From Flavobacteriales bacterium (lineage in GTDB: Bacteria; Bacteroidota; Bacteroidia; Flavobacteriales; Flavobacteriaceae), in the NCBI GenBank assembly GCA_027003085.1, contig JALWYR010000243.1, positions 1 to 11,104 of the forward strand: a stretch of 11,104 nt of DNA, read 5' to 3'. Position numbers and translations under genes: made by a program. How positions within the stretch are numbered: the first letter of the stretch is position 1; the number at the start of each line of letters is the position of its first letter. Shown here piece by piece: positions 6,516 through 11,104 of the stretch. The notes beneath the pieces were generated by a model. The model was not told the DNA's origin, did not search any database, and saw only the letters and a list, made by a program, of their open reading frames with translations.

Positions 6516-6568
6516 GTCATTCCGACGGAGTTTTGCCGGCGTCAGCAAGGCAAAACGACGAGGAATCT
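6516..6568 (+). repeat. REP-like element with long inner stem, forward copy
   Basis: The outer stem is ATTCC (6519-6523) with GGAAT (6562-6566). The inner stem is GTTTTGCC (6530-6537) with GGCAAAAC (6549-6556). The ends GTCATTCC and GGAATCT match the same family as the neighbouring elements, with a different centre. Confidence 0.6.
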
Positions 6569-6626
6569 CTGCATGGATTGGTCAATAGGAACGCAAAATT
6601 CCGCCCCGGATGAATTATCCGTGTCG

Positions 6627-6668
6627 AGATTTCTCAGTCGCGCCCTTCGGGCGCTCCATCGAAATGAC
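6627..6668 (-). repeat. REP-like element, inverted copy
   Basis: Read on the minus strand it begins GTCATTTCG and ends GAAATCT. The outer stem is ATTTC (6629-6633) with GAAAT (6661-6665); the inner stem is GCGCCC (6640-6645) with GGGCGC (6649-6654). It lies in inverted orientation 58 bases after the forward copy, giving a doublet like those called REPINs. Confidence 0.6.
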
Positions 6669-6743
6669 ACGCTGCTTCAATGTTTGCAGTAGGAGAATGC
6701 AAATCGAAAATCTTCAATCGATTGTCCGGTGTTCGATATTCAA

Positions 6744-6770
6744 GCGCGATTTATCGCGCGCCAAACGCGC
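6744..6770. repeat. Two overlapping, mutually exclusive hairpins
   Basis: GCGCGAT (6744-6750) can pair with ATCGCGC (6753-6759), leaving a tight TTTA-type loop. Alternatively, GCGCG (6756-6760), which overlaps that right arm, can pair with CGCGC (6766-6770). Only one can form at a time. It borders the start of the next structured element. Confidence 0.4.
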
Positions 6771-6907
6771 CAGGGATGGGAGCGGTATGAGCCGAAGGGG
6801 CGCGGCATGGTTTGCTGCCGGCGAGCAGGCTCCGAAGTATTGAGGAGACACCGCAGCCGGCCCTTAGCAAACCGCCGCGGCCCGAGGCGAATTTAAGCGG
6901 ACAGCCC
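6771..6907 (+). repeat. Structured intergenic element with a long bulged stem (GGGATGGGAGCGG ... AAGCGGACAGCCC)
   Basis: CGCGGC (6801-6806) and GGTTTGCT (6809-6816) pair with AGCAAACC (6866-6873) and GCCGCG (6874-6879), giving 14 base pairs interrupted by a 2-base AT bulge. Further in, GCCGGC (6817-6822) can pair with GCCGGC (6856-6861), and CTCC (6830-6833) with GGAG (6844-6847). The flanks GGGATGGGAGCGG (6773-6785) and AAGCGGACAGCCC (6895-6907) resemble, from memory, the conserved ends of a dispersed intergenic element in Bacteroidota genomes. I cannot give it a database name. It could be a structured RNA or a DNA repeat. Confidence 0.5.
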
Positions 6908-7004
6908 GGCGGCTGCCACGTGAGTGCCGGCAGGCGGGAGGGCGCTCCGTCGTCCCGAAGCGCCTGCCGGTGCGGCGAAGCCGCCACGAACGTGAGCAGC
7001 CGGG
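6905..7004. repeat. Three-way-junction-like foldback element beyond the msrA stop
   Basis: The outer stem is CCC (6905-6907), GGCTGC (6911-6916) and CACG (6917-6920) with CGTG (6991-6994), GCAGCC (6996-7001) and GGG (7002-7004), with a GGC bulge and a single-A bulge. It encloses two hairpins. One is a perfect 10-bp stem, CCGGCAGGCG (6927-6936) with CGCCTGCCGG (6961-6970), and holds GGAG/CTCC inside. The other is GCGGC (6972-6976) with GCCGC (6980-6984). It begins 16 bases after the msrA stop on the minus strand and would sit in that mRNA's 3' end. No T-run follows, so it is not a standard terminator. Confidence 0.5.
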
Positions 7005-7020
7005 CGCCCTAAATAAAATC

Positions 7021-7575
7021 CTACACCCCGGATTTTAACTTGCCGGAAAAACGCTTGCGGAACTTTTCCAATTTGGGAAGGATAACAAACTGACAATAAG
7101 GATTTTCGGGATGATTTTCCAAATAATTTTTGTGATAATCCTCGGCCGGCCAAAACACCGATGCCGGAACCACCTCGGTGACAATGGGTTGCGGAAAAAC
7201 CTTGTTTTCCTCCAAGAAACGGATGTATTGCAGGGCCGTTTCGCGCTGGCCTTCGTCGGCATAGAAAACGGCCGAACGGTATTGGGTGCCAATGTCGTTC
7301 CCTTGACGGTTGAGCTGTGTCGGGTCGTGCGTGGCAAAAAACACTTCCAGCAATTCGTCGTAGCCGATACGGTTGGCGTCATACACAATCATCACCGCCT
7401 CGGCATGGCCTGTTTCGCCGGTTTTAACCTGCTCGTAGGTAGGATGTTCGGTATGGCCGCCCGTGTAGCCGGGTAGCACCTCCAACACACCTTCCAAATT
7501 CTTGAAAATGGCCTCGGTGCACCAAAAACATCCGCCGGCAAAGATGGCGGTGCGTAAAGCTATGTTTTTTTTCAT
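7021..7575 (-). CDS. msrA: Peptide methionine sulfoxide reductase MsrA
   Basis: MsrA reduces methionine-S-sulfoxide in proteins, a repair step after oxidative damage. It is 184 aa, normal for the single-domain form. The catalytic motif GGCFWCTEA (residues 14-22) has nucleophile C16 and a second Cys, C19. Other family blocks visible are GYTGGHTEHPTYEQV, GETGHAEAV and the HDPTQLNRQGNDIGTQYRS region, plus YHKNYLENHP near the end. C161 in the C-terminal tail may act in recycling, which is inferred. No signal peptide is seen, so it is cytoplasmic. The start ATG at 7575 lies 21 bases beyond the methyltransferase stop, so it may be transcribed with the restriction-modification genes. Base composition (34 of 60 G+C in 7201-7260) resembles rsgA/dtd and not the restriction genes, suggesting it is an original resident. 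Confidence 0.97.
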   Translation of the reverse strand: MKKNIALRTAIFAGGCFWCTEAIFKNLEGVLEVLPGYTGGHTEHPTYEQVKTGETGHAEAVMIVYDANRIGYDELLEVFFATHDPTQLNRQGNDIGTQYRSAVFYADEGQRETALQYIRFLEENKVFPQPIVTEVVPASVFWPAEDYHKNYLENHPENPYCQFVILPKLEKFRKRFSGKLKSGV

Positions 7576-7596
7576 CCTAATAATACCTTAAAACCG

Positions 7597-8649
7597 CTAT
7601 GTTGAAGAATACTTTTTGTCAAGTTCAATAAACTCATATCCGGGCGACGCGATGAATAAATCGTGTTCAATCCGGCTTAATTTTGTCATTGTGGCTTTGA
7701 TTGCCGCTTCGGATTTGTCAATGCCTATCCATTTACGGCCCAATAAATGCGCTGCTTTCAGTGTGGTTCCCGAACCACAAAAAGAATCCAGAACAATACT
7801 TCCGGGGTTGGATGAAGTTTTAATGATCAGTTCCAACATTTTTTCATTTTTCTCGGTCGGATAAACCGGATATTGCGGGTCTTTGAATTCCCAAATATCT
7901 TGCACACGTTTTCCCTGGCGTTCGTCGGCATAGATTTTTTTTCGCGGATTACCTGTCGATGACCACTCTATCAGTCCGGCTTTATCCCATTGTTCCAAAG
8001 TTTCGACACTTGTTCGCCAATGCCTTCCTTTGGGTGGCAACATACCTTTAAAACGCTTATTGGAGTTACCGTTTAATGTTTCGCCGGGCGCATGAATAGG
8101 CACAGTGGTATAACGGCGGCCTTGGTCATCGATTTTCGGGAAAAGTCTTTCCAAGTCCTTTTTGGTGTAGGGCATTCGCGGTTCGTTCCAAATCGGGTTG
8201 GATGATTTGGTATAGAACAAAATCATATCCTTAATGTTTCCATAACCAATCCGCTTGAAATTTTTCGGGTTGGTTTTGATGCGGGTAATATCATTTCTAA
8301 AATTTTCCATCCCGAAAATCTCATCCATTAAAATTTTCACATAATGTCCGATTTTATAATCGATATGCAAGTATATCGACCCGCGTTCTGACAATAATTT
8401 TTTCAAAAGGATCAGTCTTTCGTGCAAAAATTGTAGAAAATCAACACCTTTTAAGGTGTCGGAATAGGCAAGACTTCCATTTTTGGAACTACTAACGGTA
8501 TTGGCTCTGCCTTCGGAAATAACAAAATTCGTTCCGGTAGCAAAAGGCGGGTCGATATAAATCAAATCCACCTTTCCGGATAGATTTTTGTGTTCGATCA
8601 GGTAATTCAATCCTTCGATATTTTCTCCGAAGATGAGTATGTTTTTCAT
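7597..8649 (-). CDS. Type II DNA methyltransferase, beta class, probably adenine-specific
   Basis: This methyltransferase should protect the host at the sites cut by the neighbouring endonuclease, using S-adenosylmethionine. It is 350 aa. The catalytic motif IV, DPPF (33-36), precedes the SAM-binding motif I, DSFCGSGTT (288-296), and that order defines the beta class. The motif YPTEKNEKMLELII just before motif I is typical. The middle of the protein (about 110-260) would hold the target-recognition domain. DPPF favours N6-adenine over N4-cytosine (usually SPPY), but I cannot prove the base. It begins one base after the endonuclease stop (TAA-T-ATG), so translation is coupled. It is too short for a type III Mod protein, and no helicase subunit adjoins. 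The region is A/T-rich relative to msrA and dtd. Confidence 0.92.
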   Translation of the reverse strand: MKNILIFGENIEGLNYLIEHKNLSGKVDLIYIDPPFATGTNFVISEGRANTVSSSKNGSLAYSDTLKGVDFLQFLHERLILLKKLLSERGSIYLHIDYKIGHYVKILMDEIFGMENFRNDITRIKTNPKNFKRIGYGNIKDMILFYTKSSNPIWNEPRMPYTKKDLERLFPKIDDQGRRYTTVPIHAPGETLNGNSNKRFKGMLPPKGRHWRTSVETLEQWDKAGLIEWSSTGNPRKKIYADERQGKRVQDIWEFKDPQYPVYPTEKNEKMLELIIKTSSNPGSIVLDSFCGSGTTLKAAHLLGRKWIGIDKSEAAIKATMTKLSRIEHDLFIASPGYEFIELDKKYSST

Positions 8650-8650
8650 A

Positions 8651-9433
8651 TTACAATTGATATAAAAAATTACGTAACACCAAGGCGCTCATAATGTTGT
8701 AGTTCTTATACGTTTTGGTTATGGATTGATACATTTTTGATTTACCGGGAATATATAACACCCCGTCCAAAACCGCTACTTTGATTGCTCTTACGCTTTT
8801 ATCCATCAACAAATTTATGGCATCTTGAAATTGAGCATTTTGATGGCCACCGAAATCCGTTAAAAATTTTGCTTCGCCAATGACATATTTTCGATTAAAC
8901 CGTGCTATTAAATCCAATCCTTTATTTCGATGATAATTCAAATGTTCCCTAGCGAATTTTTTCATTTCGGCATCACTAGCATCCAAAATGGCATCACTGT
9001 CATTTGCTACAAATTTTTCCAAGGGAACCGGTTCTATTCCCAATGACTTTTTTCTAACCCAATTTTTAAACATCGGACCGATTTGCCTGTTTGTTTCCTT
9101 GGGCAAAGAACACTTATCATAGATTTTTGCCAAACCCATTTCGTATAAACGTCCGCTTATTCGATTTACGGTTCTCGGGTTTCGCTCAATTGCCGACGGG
9201 TCGCGTTTTAAGTAGGCAATATAACTATCTTTAATCGGGAATAAATCCAACTTTAACAAGCTACGTATCAGAGCAATATTATCCCTTTTGGTAAATGCTT
9301 TCTCCACTTCGCTCCAAATATGCTGATCAATTTGCCTTATGCCATCGGGAATCGTGGGATAAACTTGAAAAAGATCATCCAAATAAGACCTTTGGTTGGC
9401 ATAATCAATGCTCATTTCAAGCCAAGGATTCAT
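8651..9433 (-). CDS. Type II restriction endonuclease, PD-(D/E)XK fold
   Basis: The protein is 260 aa with no signal peptide. The catalytic core is seen at residues 172-201: D174 in GLDLIARF, then E187-A-K189 in VIGEAKF, matching D-x12-ExK. It is followed by FGGHQNAQFQDA, which I recall in Tsp45I-like type II enzymes; that subfamily call is tentative, as is any recognition sequence. The N-terminal half (about 1-170) is polar and matches nothing I know. The pairing with a methyltransferase one base downstream is the strongest support for the role. The G+C content is low (17 of 60 in both 8701-8760 and 8881-8940), unlike mazG, dtd and msrA. No control (C) protein gene precedes it. The start ATG at 9433 lies 38 bases after the mazG stop; no clear promoter is seen there. 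Confidence 0.78.
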   Translation of the reverse strand: MNPWLEMSIDYANQRSYLDDLFQVYPTIPDGIRQIDQHIWSEVEKAFTKRDNIALIRSLLKLDLFPIKDSYIAYLKRDPSAIERNPRTVNRISGRLYEMGLAKIYDKCSLPKETNRQIGPMFKNWVRKKSLGIEPVPLEKFVANDSDAILDASDAEMKKFAREHLNYHRNKGLDLIARFNRKYVIGEAKFLTDFGGHQNAQFQDAINLLMDKSVRAIKVAVLDGVLYIPGKSKMYQSITKTYKNYNIMSALVLRNFLYQL

Positions 9434-9471
9434 AATAAGTGGAATTGGATTTAAAAATACGGAATTTTATA

Positions 9472-9804
9472 CTACCCATCCCTCAGCTTCGGATTACGCG
9501 CATGCCGCTCCTTGTCCCGCTTGGTTTTGGCATCCATACGCTTGCGCCAGGCCTCGTCCAAATCCACACCCGTTTGGTTGGCCAAGCAAAGCGTTACAAA
9601 CAACACATCGGCCAATTCCTGACCCAAATCCTTTTCTTTGTCCGATGGCTTTTCGCTTTGTTCGCCGTAGCGGCGTGCAATGATGCGGGCCACTTCGCCC
9701 ACCTCTTCGGTCAGGATGGCCATATTGGTCAGCTCGTTGAAATAACGCACGCCTACGCTGCGTATCCAACGGTCCACCTCGTCTTGTAAAGGTTTCCAAC
9801 TCAT
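9472..9804 (-). CDS. MazG-like nucleotide pyrophosphohydrolase
   Basis: This small all-alpha NTP pyrophosphohydrolase (MazG superfamily) would hydrolyse non-canonical or surplus (d)NTPs to NMP and pyrophosphate. With the start at 9804 it is 110 aa. The metal-binding pattern is EEVGE (33-37) and then ELAD (63-66), that is E33, E34, E37, E63 and D66. I choose the ATG at 9804 over the longer frame from 9831 because it overlaps the dtd stop by one base (TAATG), the usual sign of coupled translation, and gives a normal N-terminus (MSWKPLQDEV). It is the third gene of the rsgA-dtd-mazG run. The precise substrate cannot be told from sequence. The C-terminus is basic (KRDKERHARNPKLRDG). Confidence 0.9.
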   Translation of the reverse strand: MSWKPLQDEVDRWIRSVGVRYFNELTNMAILTEEVGEVARIIARRYGEQSEKPSDKEKDLGQELADVLFVTLCLANQTGVDLDEAWRKRMDAKTKRDKERHARNPKLRDG

Positions 9805-10256
9805 TATTCTTTGTTTTTGGTATCGATCCAAATGGTTACGGGCCCATGATTGACCAAATGAATGTCCATCATGGCGCCGAAACGTCCGGTTTGCACGCGG
9901 CCGGGCATCCGCTGGCGGAATTGTTCCACAAAATGTTCATACAAGGGAATGGCAATATCCGGCGGCGCCGCATGCATATACGAAGGCCGGAAACCCTTTT
10001 TGGTTTTGGCATGCAAGGTGAATTGGCTCACAATGAGCACTTCGCCACCGATATCTTCCACCGAAAGGTTCATCACACCCTTTTCATCGTTAAAAATACG
10101 CAGGTTGTGGATTTTGTGCACCAGCCAACGGGCATCTTCGGGTGTGTCGGCGCGTTCGATACCCACCAAAACCAACAAACCCTCCCCTATTTTTCCGGCG
10201 ATTTGCCCGTCGATGTCCACACGGGCTCCGGTTACACGTTGTATCAATGCGCGCAT
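9804..10256 (-). CDS. dtd: D-aminoacyl-tRNA deacylase
   Basis: Dtd removes D-amino acids (and glycine from mischarged tRNA-Ala) from tRNAs and so guards translation against wrong chirality. It is 150 aa, normal length. Family signatures are MRALIQRV at the N-terminus, SQFTL (77-81) and NHGPVT (136-141), whose Gly138-Pro139 cis dipeptide proofreads chirality. I take the ATG at 10256 over a TTG two codons upstream at 10262, because MRALIQRV is the family's usual N-terminus. The gene starts 2 bases after the rsgA stop and its stop overlaps the mazG start, so all three are co-transcribed. Confidence 0.97.
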   Translation of the reverse strand: MRALIQRVTGARVDIDGQIAGKIGEGLLVLVGIERADTPEDARWLVHKIHNLRIFNDEKGVMNLSVEDIGGEVLIVSQFTLHAKTKKGFRPSYMHAAPPDIAIPLYEHFVEQFRQRMPGRVQTGRFGAMMDIHLVNHGPVTIWIDTKNKE

Positions 10257-10258
10257 GG

Positions 10259-11104
10259 TCAATAATTTTTTATCCGGTATGGTCCGGGATTATTTTTGAT
10301 TTCGTCCAAAATGTCCAAATACGAACGGTAGCGTTCGGCCGGAATATCACCCGCTTGCAAATGCGCCTTGACACCGCACTGCGGCTCGTTTACGTGCAGG
10401 CAATTGTTGAATTTACATTCCGGTTTGTAGCGGCGCAATTCGGGAAAATAATCACCCAAATGCTGCGGCTCCAAATCCACGGTGCCAAAAGCCCGTATGC
10501 CCGGCGTATCGATGATGTATCCGCCAAATGGCAACGGATGCAATTGGGCAAAGGTTGTGGTATGCTGCCCCTGGCGATGCACTTGCGACACGGGTTTGGT
10601 TTTCAGGTTGAGCCCCGGAATAAGCCGGTTGACCAAGCTACTTTTTCCCGTGCCGGAATTACCCGTAAAAAGGGATATTTTATCCTTCATCCGGGCTTTA
10701 AGTGCATCGATATTTTCGCCCGTCTTGGCCGACACTTCAAGGATAGGATATCCGGTGGCCGCGTAAATCCGCCTGAAGTCGTCGATCTTTTGCCGGGCCT
10801 CTTCATCGTCTTTGAACAAATCCGTTTTGTTGATAAGCAATACGGGCGGAATGCCATAGGCCTCGGCCGCCACCAGCACACGGTCGATAAACGACAACAG
10901 TGTTTCGGGATATTTGGGCGTGTAAAGCACAAACACCCGGTCGATATTAGCGGCCAGGATGTGGTATTTTTTGGCCAAATTGGTAGCACGGCGAAGCAGC
11001 ATGTTTTTGCGTGGCAGCACCCGGTCGATGCGCACCGTGCCATCGTCCAACGGATGGAATTCCACGCGGTCGCCCACCGCCACGGGATTGGTGGTGCGCA
11101 GGCC
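10259..11104 (-). CDS. rsgA: Ribosome small-subunit-dependent GTPase RsgA (partial, runs off right edge)
   Basis: RsgA is a circularly permuted GTPase that assists late maturation of the 30S subunit. The frame continues through base 11104 (GLRTTNPVAVGDRVEF), so the true start and the first part of the OB-fold lie outside; the GTG at 11083 is not taken as a start. In the 281-residue visible part the G motifs appear in permuted order: NKTD (92-95), SAKTG (125-129), P-loop GNSGTGKSS (148-156), DTPG (199-202). The C-terminal zinc site is C230, C235, H237 and C243. It is the first gene visible of the coupled rsgA-dtd-mazG operon. Confidence 0.97.
   Translation of the reverse strand, partial: GLRTTNPVAVGDRVEFHPLDDGTVRIDRVLPRKNMLLRRATNLAKKYHILAANIDRVFVLYTPKYPETLLSFIDRVLVAAEAYGIPPVLLINKTDLFKDDEEARQKIDDFRRIYAATGYPILEVSAKTGENIDALKARMKDKISLFTGNSGTGKSSLVNRLIPGLNLKTKPVSQVHRQGQHTTTFAQLHPLPFGGYIIDTPGIRAFGTVDLEPQHLGDYFPELRRYKPECKFNNCLHVNEPQCGVKAHLQAGDIPAERYRSYLDILDEIKNNPGPYRIKNY

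Larger units (their letters stand above)
5806..7020. other. 1.2-kb intergenic block without a credible gene; A/T-rich start, then G/C-rich repeats
   Basis: Between hypC and msrA I see no protein family signature. Bases 5806-5944 are A/T-rich. From about 5945 the sequence becomes G/C-rich: 39 of 60 bases in 6181-6240, against 30 of 60 in a sampled hyaB line. Long overlapping open frames occur on both strands, but they are rich in Arg, Ala, Pro and Ser, match no family I know and cross the repeats. One minus-strand frame contains DSRFRGND, which is just the translation of a REP-like palindrome. Foldback structures are dense throughout and are listed separately. Confidence 0.75.

Noticed and set aside
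5915..6613. Overlapping plus-strand open frames (232, 192 and 146 aa)
   Set aside because: Three frames are open over the same bases, rich in Arg, Ser, Leu and Pro, and they run through the palindromic repeats; none shows a credible start context or domain.
6364..6668. CRISPR array
   Set aside because: The palindromic units differ in sequence and orientation, spacing is irregular and no cas gene is present.
6610..7153. Short open frames on both strands between 6610 and 7153
   Set aside because: They run over the structured repeats or antisense to msrA and resemble no protein.
7597..8649. Methyltransferase as a type III Mod subunit or orphan
   Set aside because: It is only 350 aa, no helicase-type Res gene is nearby, and a PD-(D/E)XK protein is directly coupled to it.
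9805..9831. Longer mazG start at 9831
   Set aside because: It would overlap dtd by 28 bases; the ATG at 9804 overlapping the dtd stop by one base fits coupled translation and the family length.
10257..10262. TTG start for dtd at 10262
   Set aside because: The ATG two codons later gives the standard MRALIQRV N-terminus and lies 2 bases past the rsgA stop.
1..11104. tRNA, rRNA or insertion-sequence genes
   Set aside because: I saw no cloverleaf, rRNA motif or transposase; a scan with dedicated tools would be needed to exclude them fully.

Overview
The window looks like a chromosomal segment from a member of the Bacteroidota. Most starts lack Shine-Dalgarno sequences and are preceded by A/T-rich leaders. 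Two likely promoters fit the Bacteroidota TTG-(19-21)-TAnnTTTG pattern. The family assignment rests on these signals and gene content, and I cannot name a genus. Genes are mostly 45-57% G+C, apart from an A/T-rich restriction-modification pair and an unusually G/C-rich intergenic block.

Left part (1-5805): a [NiFe]-hydrogenase locus with two divergent arms. Leftward run hyaA (small subunit), hyaB (large subunit), hyaC (di-haem cytochrome b anchor) and a hyaD/hybD-type maturation protease that runs off the left edge. Rightward run hypA, hypB and hypC, which deliver nickel and assemble the active site. The small subunit has all six cysteines of the [4Fe-3S] proximal cluster, with the same spacing as E. 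coli Hyd-1. This marks a membrane-bound, probably O2-tolerant group 1d uptake hydrogenase passing electrons from H2 to quinone. hypD, hypE and hypF are needed too but are not in the window. The intergenic region between the arms (about 4074-4378) holds both promoters, an A/T-rich dyad and a repeated 10-mer. A perfect 10-bp hairpin lies between hyaC and the protease gene.

Middle (5806-7020): about 1.2 kb with no credible gene. It begins A/T-rich and turns G/C-rich (about 65% in a sampled line) near 5945. All frames stay open over long stretches only because stop codons are rare there. It holds several foldback structures, a cluster of short palindromic REP-like elements of the GTCATT...AATC type whose stem arms covary, a long bulged-stem element (about 6771-6907), and a three-way-junction-like element (6905-7004) just past the end of msrA.

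Right part (7021-11104), all leftward: rsgA (cut by the right edge), dtd and a mazG-like pyrophosphohydrolase form a tightly coupled housekeeping operon (translation quality control and nucleotide clean-up). Next comes an A/T-rich type II restriction endonuclease and its beta-class methyltransferase, then msrA, which repairs oxidised methionine. The restriction-modification pair looks like an acquired module set into a housekeeping gene run.
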